Origin: Icerya purchasi
Lineage: Eukaryota > Arthropoda > Insecta > Hemiptera > Monophlebidae
Length of the DNA: 64,000 bases
Direction: 5' to 3'
NCBI GenBank assembly: GCA_039619475.1
Contig: CM077115.1
Span: 143,415,774-143,479,773 of the forward strand
Shown one piece after another: positions 11,384 to 23,644 of the stretch (position 1 is its first letter; the number at the start of each line of letters is the position of its first letter). The notes beneath the pieces are model-generated. The model had not been told where the DNA came from. It ran no database searches and saw only the letters and a program-made list of their open reading frames with translations. Made by a program: the position numbers and the translations under genes.

Positions 11384-12140
11384 TCAAGCATGATGTTTCA
11401 TACGCTGAAGGTTATTCCGTACATTCAAAGATAACCACAATATTTATATTCGAGTAATACTAAATCCGAAGCAAAGAAAGCTGATTTTTGAACGTTTTGC
11501 TGAAAATGAAGTACACAGTTTCGTTCTTGACAAATTGTGATGTTTCCACAGATATATCACATGCCCGGGAGAAATTTTAATTCTTTTCTCAAAACTTTCG
11601 AGCTTTCAACGCCCTCCCCGGAGGAGGGGGTCTAAATATAAAGCTGTAAGCTCGCCTATAAAAACAGTCCTTTATGCATATGTTTGAGATACGTTTTTGT
11701 TTCTTTAAATTTTTTTCCTCGGGCTATTGCCTACACACACGTAGAAACATCCCCTTTTTTCTTTGCTGTTTTCGGCCCATAAGAATAAGAGGGGTTTTAA
11801 ATAAATTTTTTAACCGTAATTTTTCGATTTTATAAAAGAGTTCCCGCGTTTTAATATTTTGAATTTCACTTTTAAAGGGTTATTATGAAAGGTGATTTTC
11901 GAGGTCATTTTAAATTTCATATTGTACATATTCTTGACGATGGTTTTTCAGGGGGTTTTGCCGCCTCTAATGTAATCTTCATTATCTTATAGTTATGGAT
12001 TGTCGTTAAAGGGAGAATTTTAATTGTAATTTATGATCCAAATCGTTCCCACCGAGCTATCGCGTATTTTAATTGAATAATTTTGTCGTTTCTGAACCAT
12101 CTTATTACAATTCCGTACATTGAAAGATGTACCATTGGGG
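11384..12140 (+). repeat. Unclassified dispersed repeat, longest copy
   Basis: GTCAAGCATGATGTTTCATA (11384), AATACTAAATCCGAAGCAAA (11456), ATATCACATGCCCGGG (11553) and AACTTTCGAGCTTTCAACGC (11597) recur in the same order and strand at 26214-26640. The later part, with CTGAACCATCTTATTACAAT near 12092, is paralleled at 16190-16620. No coding sequence was recognised. It is probably part of an unnamed transposon. Confidence 0.65.
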
Positions 12141-12288
12141 GGAGGGGGGGAGGTCTAAAAATATCGCGTTATCTACGGGAAATAGTAGATATTCGTACAA
12201 GGTCCCCCGAGTTTGTATTATGCGAACGTGCCAAAGATTCAATTACAACGGATATAGCGCGTAACCGAGAATAATCGCTTTTTATTAC

Positions 12289-12422
12289 CTGCGCTTAATC
12301 CAGCCATAAATGCAACTCCGCATGAAGTCGATTCGCTGTGGGCGAATCGTCTGAGAGGTAACTCAATTAAATCTGCTAAGCTTTGACATACGAAATCATT
12401 CTTCGAAACACCGCCGTCGATA
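12289..12422 (-). CDS. GK5: GK5-like kinase, DGG (adenosine motif) exon
   Basis: 134 nt, phase 2 in and phase 1 out. Reads IDGGVSKNDFVCQSLADLIE and ends VAFMAGLSAG, aligning with ADGGVCKNGFVMQMTSDLI and LGAASLAGLAVG. The D-G-G...K-N pattern is the adenosine-binding motif of FGGY kinases. Acceptor TTTTTAG; donor GTAATA. One more C-terminal exon of about 50 residues is expected below this position but was not identified. Confidence 0.9.
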
Positions 12423-12898
12423 CTAAAAAGAAATACCAAATTCTTAAAGCTTTAAATATGTATTTGAAAATAACAATTTTTCCTCTAGGAAAAAGTTAAA
12501 ATAACACAAGATACAGAGAGTACCGAAGTTGAACAGTTTAGTCCGTAATTTCATTTTTTTTTCTATATATATATATGTATATACTATCACAAGCGTAGAT
12601 ATTAGGAGTGCTGAATCATAATTTTTTGTCCTACTTATCTACATTTTCGGTTTGTCTATCATCCCGGCGTCGATATAAGAATTCCTAAAATACAACTGAA
12701 ATCATTTTTTTTTTTTTTTTAAATGTACCCGTATATTTTAAAATACTGTAATGGAAAACGATGTACGATTATTTTTCAATTAAAATTCTCTTCAGAAGTG
12801 TATAAAAATAAGTTCAGGACAGATAGCTAAAACTGGTCTAAACTAGGCGGGACAAAAAAAGTGGACTAAATCATAATTTTCGAGGTGGTTTAATGAAA

Positions 12899-12901
<3 letters not shown>

Positions 12902-12941
<40 letters not shown>
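12902..12941. repeat. T40 homopolymer
   Basis: Forty consecutive T, the longest homopolymer in the window. It could be the A-tail of a minus-strand retrotransposed fragment, but no such fragment is recognisable beside it. Confidence 0.9.
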
Positions 12942-12944
<3 letters not shown>

Positions 12945-12959
12945 GGTACACCAACGAAG

Positions 12960-14300
12960 AGCAACAGCCCAATCAGCCAAGGAATCTAAGTAATAGTTCA
13001 AAAGGAGAATAACATATTAGATTTCAATCTGGTGCGAGATTGAATGAATAAAAGAAGCTAGAATAGGAACAACTGACAAGGAAGGAAATGAGAGAACATA
13101 AGAGTCATTGTAGTTTAATGAAACCACAGACCGAAGTAGAGTTGAAAAAAACAAAAAAAACTTTAAAGAAAATTTCCCTAAAAATAAATCAAGTAAACGA
13201 ATGAGAAACAGAAAATTCAACACGCTAAGTACAAAAGGAAATAATAATGGGAAATTAACTCTTAAAAATTACACAATTTATTCAAGTTGACGGAAACATG
13301 TTGTAAATAAAATCGTCACAACATGGTCGCGAACACGATCGGAAGTTAACTCGAGGGGACGCTCAACTCCATTGCCACACACTATGCACAATGTTCGGTT
13401 TTGCGCAATATTACTTGCGTTAGTTTTTAAATAGCACCATTCGACGGCTTTTTTTCAGAAATCGATGACTGCTATAAGAAATTTCATAATCCGCGTGAAG
13501 TAATATTAAAGACGATTCGTATTATAAGCTGCGCATTCATTCCTTTATCAGCGATACTTAAAGAGCTCCCCTTACTATTCTCGTTTACGAATAAATTATT
13601 TGTCCTGGAAAAAAATGTTTCAACGTAGGCTATTCAATTTGAACATAATCCGCGGTAATCCACCGATTATTATTATTTGATGCGAGAGACTTTTTTCTAG
13701 AATTAAAAATACGGACTCTATCTGTGTCGATGAATAGCTACGCTAAAAAAAATCGTAGTCAATCGGGAAATGTAAAATTATTGCATCCACTTAAAAAAAC
13801 AAAATTAAGCAACATACTTGACTTTTTGGGCGGTTGCTCATAATTTTCTGAAGATGGAGCAGCCCTCGCTAAGTCTAGCCATATGGAAACAAATTTTCTG
13901 CTGTAAACCCCACCTAGAATACCAGCATGCTTTCGGACGAATGACCCTCCTATCGAATTAAAACATCTAGTTCGTATAGCTTCATAATTAAAACGCTCGG
14001 CTATCAAAAAAAACGGGATTCGTTCCTGAAATCGATTATATTGCCCGTACTACTAGCAAAGAGTGAGTCTCGAGAGGAAGAAACTAGGCTTAATATTCTC
14101 TTCAAATCATTACAAGTCTAGTGTGCATTGTGAAGCTTAACTCTTCGCAGTTTCTAAAAAGATCTGGCCAAAGGTTACGAAATCATTTTACCTGAAGAAA
14201 CGCCGAATATCCATAATAATGATCTCCATTTCAAGACAATTCTTGACCTCCTACTACTATCGGTGTACACGGAAATTCATTAGAAATTACACATCTCACT
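12960..14300. other. GK5 intron DNA without recognised element
   Basis: Lies between GK5 exons at 14366 and 12422. An open frame on the minus strand at 13759-14007 has ordinary amino-acid composition but no resemblance that I recognise. Confidence 0.4.
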
Positions 14301-14365
14301 CATAAATAACTCGATAAAATCAAATATGAACAGTACAAAAAAAATAATAAAAATACACGGTGTAC

Positions 14366-14532
14366 CTGATAATATTATTCCAACAGGTAATGTCTGCGCG
14401 GCAAACGTCGTACACTTGATACATTTTAAACACGATGCTTTCCAGAACAGACCGGATTATATAATTTCGAGCGGTAGTTGGTTTAATTCCAATAAAGCCA
14501 GACTCTTCCGTCAGCGAATGCGTTTGTGCCGA
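14366..14532 (-). CDS. GK5: GK5-like kinase, GFIGIKP exon
   Basis: 167 nt, phase 0 in and phase 2 out. Begins SAQTHSLTEESGFIGIKPTT and continues through IIRSVLESIVFKMYQVYD to ITCWNNII. It aligns with ASFMGLKPSTSKYHLVRAILESIAFRNKQLYE. The first ten residues replace the normally invariant AP.NDPWA segment, one residue longer than the family, with no recognisable match. Acceptor TTTGCAG; donor GTACAC after ATCAG, which restores AGT-ATC-GAC (S-I-D) with the next exon. Confidence 0.87.
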
Positions 14533-14659
14533 CTGCAAACGTACGAATAGGAAGCAAAAACAAATTAATAACGCAGCTAAAATTCTTTCTTTTTTTTTTT
14601 TTTTTTTAAATTCCTGATAACGCCTATGAGCACCATTTTTAACTGCGACCGTCACTAAT

Positions 14660-15520
14660 ACACATGGACCGGCGAAAGAACATTATTTCAACTTTTACGT
14701 AGCGCCGAGTAAAATTCGTATTCGATTTCGGTAATTTCAGAGAGTAGTTGACAGTGAGACACCGGTAATGACGGAGCGAATGGAAGTCAAACATTGTTTT
14801 GTACCACGGAGAAGCAGGAAGAACGGAAGCAAAAAAATGTCATGCGGGTGAAGAGGACGTTCTTTCAAATATGTAATTATGTGAGACAGCTGTATGATCA
14901 AAACCCGCAAGCAATTGAAAGTAGCCTATCCGCTACTTGTAAAAGAGGAGGAAACTGCGAATCAGTTGTCAATTTTATATTTTTCGTACAGTTTAGTTTT
15001 ATATTCCATCGACTGATGATAGGCCGCCATGTAAAAATACGCCTTCGTTTTACAAATTGGCGGAGCTGTTGACCTGGATACCAAGTCGGACCGCTAGTTT
15101 CCTCGCTATATCATGTGACACTCACAGAAATATGTTACCTGACTTCTCACGAAATGAAACTGTTTCAAAGTGTAATTAACCTGCAGCGCCAGGTATCCTT
15201 GTTGTTTTCCGTGATGAAAAGACTTTTAGAAATCGGGTAATAATAGTACTTATGCATAAACATGTCGCAAGATTAACTATATTATACGACATGCATATTT
15301 CCTGTATCGAACAATAATCATTGCTGAAATAATTTCACTGTCGATTTCATACGCGCATGCGGTTGGACATAGTATTATGCGCGAATCTGCTTTCGAAGTA
15401 TACGTACAGAGAGTTAGGATGACTGCTGATTTTATCGGCGACACAGTGGATTATGTTTGCAGCCGATGAGCGGAGTATCACATTTAAGAGAGATAAATCC
15501 ATCTTTGCTGGGACGTAATT
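14660..15520. other. GK5 intron DNA without recognised element
   Basis: An open frame on the plus strand at 14794-15072 is unrecognised. GC content is higher than in nearby intron DNA. Confidence 0.35.
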
Positions 15521-15542
15521 CCCCCCCCCCCCCCGGGGGGGG
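15521..15542. repeat. C14G8 self-complementary homopolymer junction
   Basis: Fourteen C directly followed by eight G. It is able to form a hairpin and a G-rich structure, and it is also a typical site of sequencing or assembly error. Confidence 0.9.
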
Positions 15543-15599
15543 TATCAAAATTTAGCCCTTGCACACCGATGTCAATTATTTGTTTTATTAAGTTAGGAA

Positions 15600-16155
15600 T
15601 TAGCTGATATTCATTAGCTGGTCAATTCCTTTCGGAAAATTTCCTTCTTCTAATCTTAACGCTCTTTCCAGGAATTGCCATCGTGTAGACATGGCGCGAT
15701 ATCTATCTCTTTTTATTCTCTAATCCTGAATCCTTTTATCTTAATATCCAAACTCATCCTCCTCCTTACTTTCGCGCTTCCTTATCTCTTCTATCTGCAG
15801 GCTTCGCCTTGACCATAGTCGACTTCCTGCACTCTCTTTTCATTTTTCTCTGTCCTCTTCTTCTTTTTGTTTACTCTGCGATATCACATCTTCTTCGAAT
15901 GCGCGTGTCTATAAGAACGCTTGTACTTGTGTAGACAACTCCTGAATAATCTATCTTGGTTTGCCTACTTCATATAATGCTTTGTTTATTCTTTCTCTTC
16001 CATCCCCCGCGATCATTCCTATTATAACGTCTTTCATTGCTTCTGTGTCTCTAATAGTATTCAATTCTAATTCGTATCTCCCTCTTTTTCAATTAATATA
16101 ACCTAATGCGCGTCGGGTAATGCCCTCGGCTGGCAATCCCAAAAATAAAATAAAA
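15600..16155 (+). mobile_element. LINE 3' end fragment
   Basis: Pyrimidine-rich decayed ORF2 tail. CTTCTTCGAATGCGCGTGTC near 15888 resembles the C-terminal zinc-finger coding region (H..FEC..). It ends GGGTAATGCCCTCGGCTGGC, AATCCCAAAAATAAAATAAA. That terminus differs from the TTGGGCCAAT family but resembles the end at about 30610-30650 on the other strand. Confidence 0.45.
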
Positions 16156-16189
16156 AAAAAATATATATATATTTTTTTCGAAGTTCCTT

Positions 16190-16620
16190 TTTATTTTGGG
16201 TTTTTAAACTTCCATGACGGAGCTCTCTAGCTCTTATAAACAGACATGATTTTTTGTTGTTTCTTGCCCTCGAGGGGGAAATTAAATTTATTGTTTATTG
16301 GTAATTTTTTTTTTTTTTTAAGTTCTTTTGATTTTTGTCGTATATTCTTAAAATTTGACGTTTAATGGGTTATCCGGAGGCGATTATAAATGATTTTTCG
16401 GATTACTTTATTACATCACGGTCTCTTGCGATTTTTGCCAGCCGAGATAATCGATTACCTTAATAGACGCAATTATGATATACATAGGTGCTGGATTTTG
16501 AAATTAATAAGTCAAGCCATTCCTGAATTATTGAACTTCACTTGATATTTTTGGCATTTCCGAACCATCTCATTAGGATTCTGTACACTACGTGCTGCGC
16601 TATATGCGTACGGAATCTTA
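16190..16620 (+). repeat. Dispersed repeat, partial copy
   Basis: Diverged counterpart of 11750-12130. Shared landmarks are a GGTTAT..GGCGATTATAAATGATTTTTCG-type block and CCGAACCATCTCATTAGGAT followed by CTGTACA (compare CTGAACCATCTTATTACAAT, CCGTACA). It starts directly after the LINE tail at 16155. Confidence 0.5.
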
Positions 16621-16649
16621 ATAAAGATACGAAATACAGGCTGAAGCTG

Positions 16650-17570
16650 TAACATTTACACGTGCTGTATCGGTAGTTTGTATGGTTAAGATTTGACGGT
16701 TTGACAGAGATACCGTTAGATATTGTTTGTTGATGTGCTATTTATCTACACTGAAAAAGAAAGATTTTGGAAAAAAAACAAAACAAACGAGCACCATTTC
16801 GAAGTTTTGTATTATTAAAATCAGAATCTACGGAACTACTAATCAAATGATACAAGCAAGGACGGATTATGGCAAGCTGGGCAATTTCCTGGTGCAGTCG
16901 CGGCATTTCGGCGCCGATGCAATTTTCTAAAATGTAATTGTCATTATTAAACCCCTTTTTGTCCTAGCTGTTCTATACCAGGATTCTGCCTGATTTGCCT
17001 AAAATCGTACATCGCAGCACCGCTCTAACATTTCACGTTCAGTCTTTTCCTTTTAAACAAAAAAGTACCCACTGAGAAGATGGCCATCGCGCACTGAATA
17101 CATACTTGCATATAAGGATTTTGCCAGCGTATTCTATTTCATTACTGCTCCTAGTGTCTACTTGTGTGTATAGCCCTTACCACTAGAAGTAAAGTTTTGA
17201 AACTTCAGGGTAATTAATATGCTATATTTCGATGTTATCCTGTCTAACATTACTTGCAAAGCGTTTGATATTCTGACTCCAAAATCGGTTTCAATTTTCT
17301 GAATTGATTTTATGGGGAATTTCTCGAGAAGAAAAAAAATCAAAATCGGTAGAAAATTAATGAAAGCGTAATCAACGAAAATACCTTTTTTTCTGGTGTA
17401 AGTAAAAATCTGGTAGTTTATTACATTTTTCACTTTTTAATTTACCCGCTTATTGAAAACTTTGGAAAATTTGGTTTGGCTAAAAAGATATTTCACGGAA
17501 CTCCATTTCTTAGGAATTTTTTTATGATGAACACCACCTTCCGATGGGAAAAAAAAAAAAGTGGTAGTCC
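16650..17570. other. GK5 intron DNA without recognised element
   Basis: Short low-complexity open frames only. Confidence 0.4.
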
Positions 17571-17576
17571 GTTTCC

Positions 17577-17605
<29 letters not shown>
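17577..17605. repeat. A29 homopolymer
   Basis: An uninterrupted A run, preceded by a second A10 run near 17550. Confidence 0.9.
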
Positions 17606-17607
<2 letters not shown>

Positions 17608-17769
17608 GTAAAAGCGTAAGAATATATGAATTATTGAAAAATATGGTAAAAACATGTCAAAAATCGGATACATTTCTGAATGAAAAAGATGAGAATAAGA
17701 ACTCTATATAATCGAGATGACTAAAATATGGGTTTTTTTTTTTAACACCGGAAAATCCTAAAAAAATCT

Positions 17770-18180
17770 CCTTAATTCCTCCTTATACTCAAATCCGGAT
17801 TCTCTCTCTGCAATCTTTCGCCTACGCTTTAGGCACAGTTAACTTCCCGCTTCCTTATTTCGCTTCTCTCTAGTCCCCTCTCCTCTCTTTCCTCTTCACT
17901 CTTCTTTCCTCAACTTTGTAGATGACGCTAATCGCATTTTGTTTGAGTGCACCTGTAATGCTTCCGAATTCTTCTCTTTTGTTAATTGGTCTTTCAACTT
18001 CGTATTGTGCATCTTTTGTTCTCTCCCTTTGCCTTCATCTTCGGTCATTCCGGCTCTTAGGTCTTCTTTATCCTCCATATCTGATCGCATAAACATCTGA
18101 TTCCGCTTCTCATTCTTTTCCCTTTTCTCGTGGGCCAATGTCTTTTTTGACAAACTCAACATTTTATTTAAAAAAAAAAC
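17770..18180 (+). mobile_element. LINE 3' end fragment (TTGGGCCAAT-tail family)
   Basis: Contains GATGACGCTAATCGCATTTT then GTTTGAGTGCACC (17922-17955), which reads DDANRILFECT, the H/R-ILFEC part of the C-terminal zinc finger of LINE ORF2. It ends GTGGGCCAATGTC and an A-rich tail at 18171-18179, homologous to the termini at 5513, 26400 and 34410. Confidence 0.6.
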
Positions 18181-18989
18181 ATCCGTTAATTATGTGATTA
18201 TGAGCATTAAGAAATCCATGAAACAAATGATTAGTGAAGAAAGTTAAAGTAGCAGGCTTGTCTCTTACAGTTACATACAAAACAGGACGTCATTGTAGTA
18301 CGATAGTAGTTCGCGTTAAACATCAAGAAATCAGAGAAAGACTGCTCTGGACGTTATTTCGTGCGATTAGTGTACCGAAAAAAATTTCCTCTAAATACTT
18401 GAGAAATCACTCACACTGAGAATGGTATCGATATGCAGCAATGTGTGGCAAGTGTTAGGCACGGAGCTCACAATCGAGCATGCCGGCAATTCACAATGGG
18501 TTTTTAACTTCGATGCAGCACGAACTAAATAGTTACAGACAAATCATCTATCTCTAAATTGTCTGTCCAACAAAAGAAGTCCGTTCGAGTTTCGTTGCTG
18601 ACCATCGATGTTCCTTAAAATAGTGTACTCTATAGCAATAGGGCGTGTATAGGCGCCTATAGGCTCAAACGTTGTAAACCTGCAAAACTCGTGTAAACTG
18701 TTCACGTGTACATTGCTGTATCCTTGTGTATTTATTACTTACTTAAGAATTGTAATAATTGCTGAAAAATAAAAAATATTGCTCAGCTCTTCTCAGAAGT
18801 AGTAACCTGGTTTTTATTTCATCTCTGAATGTTCAAGTGAATTTTCTTCTGCCTCTTTACATCTAGACAGGCCGTCGCTTGTGTTAACATCGCGAATGTT
18901 ATACCCGGTACACGATACTCATCTGCTGCAGTTTAATATTATTTAGCGAATAGAACGACATATTTAAATGTTTAACAGTTAAGTCTGTG

Positions 18990-19495
18990 TTTTATGATAG
19001 CTACAAAAAGAAAAGGACACACTGTGCATAGTGAAGTAATGAAAGAGCGGCTAACTTCGAAAAATATTTCATTTCTATGATTCAATGGCAAAATTTGAGT
19101 TTTACGAACTCATAGAGAGGTCAGTAAACCGCCGTCGAAAAAAAAAAACGTTCTTGATGAATCGTTGAAATGTCATGGCTACAAAGACCTGAGACTACCA
19201 TTCTGTATGTAATCATTGAGCCAGTGTGGTCAGAGATGATTATGGGCGTTACACATATCAATGGAGATTTCGGTTTTATAGAATTAGAATAAGCTGCAAG
19301 AGTGAGTAATATAAAATTAAACGACACAAAAGAGTACTTAGATAATGTGTTACAAAAGTGGAAAATAAATATTGGGAAACTAATGAGCAGATGGAGATAG
19401 AAATAGATGATGTGATAATACATTTCGACGATACCGATTACGATGACTCCGATATTTTTAGAAATCATCAGAATGCAAGCTTGCCTATTAAATAA
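18990..19495 (+). pseudogene. Tc1/mariner-type transposase C-terminal relic with acidic tail
   Basis: Reads KERLTSKNISF, AKFEFYELIERS, DESLKCHGYKDLRLPF, then AIEPVWSEM, and near 19360-19460 NKYWETNEQMEIEIDDVII followed by FDDTDYDDSDIF. The order LRLPPYH...NPIE.IWS, then WE...E and a D/S-rich tail, is that of insect Tc1/mariner-related transposases with an acidic C-terminus. Frameshifts and stops break it. The N-terminal half is not visible upstream. Confidence 0.65.
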
Positions 19496-19506
19496 TTCTG
19501 GTTATT

Positions 19507-19575
19507 GGGGGGGGGGGGGGCTGTCAACCGATGGGACCTTTACCCAGAAACAATTAGCTTTTTTTGGGGGGGGGG
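19507..19575. repeat. Two poly-G tracts (G14 and G10-11)
   Basis: G14 at 19507-19520 and a second G tract at about 19566-19575. Both are followed by a similar TCAAC...ACCCA..AGAAACAATTA sequence, so they form a degenerate ~65-bp tandem pair. Confidence 0.75.
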
Positions 19576-19579
19576 CGTC

Positions 19580-20140
19580 AACAGTGAAACTTACCCAACA
19601 GAAACAATTACAATAGGAAGGAGTCGATTATATCTTCATACGATATTAAACGCTGTTAGGAGGAAGTAATCAATATAATGGGAATGATGTGTGGAGAAGG
19701 AAAAGATAGGACATAAGAGGCGCAATATGGAGTAGGAAGACCAAGTATCAATAAAATGGAATAGAAAGCAGAGCAAAATCATTCTGATTAAACGTTATAC
19801 ATATTTAGCATGAAGTTCTAAATTGTATGTTGTGATTTTTTTGTTTTCTTTAGCCTATCGTAAAACCATTTGGCCACGAACCAGTCCTTTCATTTATATT
19901 AAATACCCTTTTCTTTTTTGTTAACTTCACTCCACCATTTTCTCTTTTTTTTTCATTTATAATAATAATTATTATTGCTGTTATTAAAGGATCCATCATG
20001 CTATTATCAAAACAGAAAAAGAAATTGCTGAATTTGCTTTTTATAGCAGACCCCTTTGCAACAGCCATGGCCATCGCGGTTCACAAGATGTCAAAATAAA
20101 ATAAGTGCAACTATAAACTAGTCATATCGGGACCAAAGTG
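19580..20140. other. GK5 intron DNA without recognised element
   Basis: AT-rich with poly-T stretches; no gene seen. Confidence 0.4.
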
Positions 20141-20149
20141 CAGTTTTTG

Positions 20150-22480
20150 ATCACGGCTGAACAGCAAAAATTAGGAACTAAGGGAAAATGTAGTAAGTAG
20201 CACAATATTGTTTCGTAGCTGGGACCCAATAATACTTTATTTTATTTACGTTACTTTTTAAATTTCCTTTTCTTCTCTCCTCTATATTTATTTTACAATC
20301 TCAAATTCACTGGCACTGTTTAACTGCACCGGTAGTATCCCTGAACTTTAAATAATGATCCTATTCCTACTGCGTCCTTAGCTGCCTAATAGGACTTCGT
20401 TAAAAATGATCGCACAGTGACTACGGAGATCCAACAAAACTTTACTACACTCCCATTGTCCCCGAATTTTAATTTGATTTCGAAAACCAATGGGTGCCTC
20501 TGATACTTAAAGTAATTGTTCCTAAGGGCCAAACGGCTGCTTAGACTGCCTGAAAATATTACCGATTTACCTCTACCGTAAGCAGCATTTAGAATAAAAT
20601 CGCAGGCCTTGTCAATATGACAAGCAACTCAGCAGTAAACACAGAAGCCTCAGGCGAAAGCTCAAACATAAATATAATGTTCTCTCCCCTTATGAAGGCA
20701 ACATTTGCCGCCTTCCTAGACCCCGGGAACTTGACGTCATCTGTAAATATTCCTAGGAAGGAAGAGTAGTTGGGTTCCATTAATTGCATAAAACAATAAT
20801 ACAAACACACGGTGAGGAAGGCATTCTTTCTTTAATTTCTTTAAGCTGTTTAAGGGGTCAAAATTTACGTCTATTTTAACTGAATTGATATTGTATACGG
20901 TAAGATAAAATACCTAGATGGCAGCGCGGGAATATGTGCTGTACCTACTGACATTTTTGAAAATTAAAAGCGGCTTTTTACGTTGTACGAATCTCCCCAT
21001 TCGTTTGAAATTTTAATGAAAAGTTTTTTAATATTAATGGTCGGTGGAAGCTACAATATTTAATTAAAAATCGATCTACCGAAAGAGATCTTCATATCCA
21101 TAGGGGAGAAATTTTAGATTCAATCTGAAAACTTATGGCAGAAGCCGATCTAACATTCCCTGTTATAAGCCTCAATCCCAGATTCTGCAGAACGTCCAAC
21201 CTTCGCAGAAAAGGTTGACTTTGAAACCGATCCATAAAAAATCGCACCGTAATCGAATTTAGACCTGACAATAGCTTTATAAAGTAGACTTCACTGGGTC
21301 CTCTCCCCCCCCGGAAAGTATTGAAAATCGCTTTCAATGGATTAAAAGTCCTGAAAAACTGTTGTAGCAAAGTCTCTATATATGAAATGTTCAAGTTAAT
21401 CTGGAGTCTCTAGGTACATGCGCAGATATTTCACGTGCTTAGAAAACGTAATGCTTTGATTGTGCATTTTAATTATTAAGTGTCCGATTGAGAAGTAAGG
21501 TCTATAACGTAATACATAATTTGGATAGAGACATGTCCAAGCTAATCCTTTGAAAAGCATTATGGGAAGCGTTTACTGAGAATTTATTTTCACCTGTATA
21601 CAATAAGAAAGATTTTTATTTCTACCATATATGTATATGCACAACAACATCTTCCGCATATGATGAAATGTCTTTGATGCAGATGTTAGCTGGATACAAA
21701 GGATTGATCTGATGTAAATTTTGAATAATAAAGGGGACTTAAAATCGAGTAAATCCCCGATAAACTATGCGGAGATCCGTTTGTTTAGAAACCGGGTATA
21801 AGAAATAGAGCAATCTTCTTGAAAATAATCTACACAGAGTTTTTAACATAAAATTTGGTATTTCTAACTCAGTTAACTGCTTATAAATAAGACGGGAATG
21901 AAAACACTGTTAAAAGCTCCCTTAACATCTGAAAACGTTACCTGAAGGAATTCCCTATTAATGAAGGTAAAAAACATCATTTAAAAAACTAGCAATATAA
22001 TCCAAAAAAATCTGGACGAAACCCCTAACATATTATGCGGAAATATGTCAAGCCACCATACTTAACGGTTCTTTATAACCAGTTCAAACGCTTTTCTTAG
22101 GCAAGAAGTCAAAGAAATTGACCGGTAAGAAGATTCTTGAGCAGAAGATTTCCCAGGTTTCAGAATAGGGCAATCGCCGCCAGTCGTCCGGAACTGAACC
22201 CTGTTGCAACAGATCATTAAAGATGCCGACAAAAATAATGTTGGCATTTTCAGACATGTTCTTTAGTACACAGAATCCATTACGCCATCTACGCCAGGTG
22301 CTGAATCCTTATATAATGGGACAAAGCAGTTCCGCATAAGAGATAGGTTGTAGCAAAAAATGATTCGCCGCCGTGCGAGTTTGTCGAGCCTGACTGATTT
22401 CAGTGAACTCATCAGCCGTAGGCACACACGGAGGAGACACCAAGCTAACGAAATCATGAAACTAATCCGCATTACCTATG
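20150..22480 (-). pseudogene. LINE ORF2 relic (reverse transcriptase to RNase H)
   Basis: Minus-strand blocks in the correct order. DSAPGVDGVMDSV near 22280 is the APG.DG RT block. PILKPGKSSAQESSYRSISL, then TSCLRKAFELVIKNR near 22062-22170, is the KPGK...YRPISL block. RTFNPLKAIFNTFRG and LDVLQNLGLRLITG near 21120-21350 are the thumb region. ASVFTAELLVIL with upstream TDDVKFPGSRKA near 20620-20760 is RNase H. The overall pattern fits jockey/R1/I-type elements with RNase H. Many stops and a lost YADD region; no endonuclease upstream. Immobile. Confidence 0.8.
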
Positions 22481-22499
22481 TGGACTTTACTCGGTATAC

Positions 22500-23640
22500 T
22501 ATCGCCAAACTTCCTTCAAAGATGTGTTCCTATTAAATTCGTTACATAAATTCTTCCAGGAAGCTTTTTTGCTTGACTTTAGAAGCGTTGTGCATTTTCA
22601 TGCATTACTATAATGTTTCACATTTTTACGTAATATTTTTATCTTTAATTATTTCATTCGAATTATCATCATTATCATCTCTTATCCCCTTGATAACGTG
22701 TCGAATGATAACATCAATGTATAGCGTAATAAGGACTCCTAATTTCGTGACGTCAGCGCGTTGCAGTTTTTCATGCGCCGAATTTTCTTTCTTGCTATTA
22801 TTATATGCCTGTATGAAATACTGCAGAAGAGTTTGTATTACGTCAGAAAATTTATAAGGTTTTTTTTTTTCTCTCGCGTTAGTTTTGTATTCTCGCTGGA
22901 GTGCATTCAACGTTATTAAAACTATCTTTTAAAAATTCAAATTAACACTAAGGCAAGCACGCCGAACTATCTTTACGATAAAAAAAATATCAATCAGCGA
23001 TTGAATAATTTTTTACTCAAAAATACCGTCTCAGCGTACGATACTTGAACAAAACTAATTTCGTAATTTGAAGAATTATAAAAAAATACAATTGTACGGA
23101 TCGACAAAGTTTCAAAAGCAAGCTGCAATCAAAATAATAATTTCAGTATCTATACAAAATGTTAGAATTTGGGTAGTAGTTCCCTGCCCTTTTTTCAAAT
23201 TAATTTTTCGCCGATATCAATGAAATCATTTTTCTTACAGCCCTTTGCAATTATTTATAATTACTTATATAATGCAGAACAAAAATAGTTATCGTACCTG
23301 CCGACAAGCTCTCTCTCTTTCTCTAGCTGGTAAGAATCAGAAATAATATTTATTAAAAATAAATTAATCTATATATTTCTTCAATGTAAATAGATATATA
23401 ACTTTAACGATATTTTTGTACAGAAAATCAAGAATAGAGAAACGAACCGAGGTACCTATTCGCAATAAGCGATAATGACGGTATTTTTATACAGACAACG
23501 TTTAATTTTCATATAAATTATTTAGTTGTTTAAAAATAATTTTTTAAAATGCATATCGTTACATACTGAACCTTGAAAGATTACAAAATATCATTAAATT
23601 ACTCAAGCAAGACAGAAAATATGAATGAATTAACGTGAAA
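22500..23640. other. GK5 intron DNA without recognised element
   Basis: AT-rich. Opposing open frames at 22573-22910 are unrecognised. Confidence 0.4.
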
Positions 23641-23644
23641 TTAC

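Noticed and set aside
13759..14007. Minus-strand 82-codon frame between two GK5 exons
   Set aside because: The flanking exons already join in phase with family-like length, and the frame matches nothing that I know.
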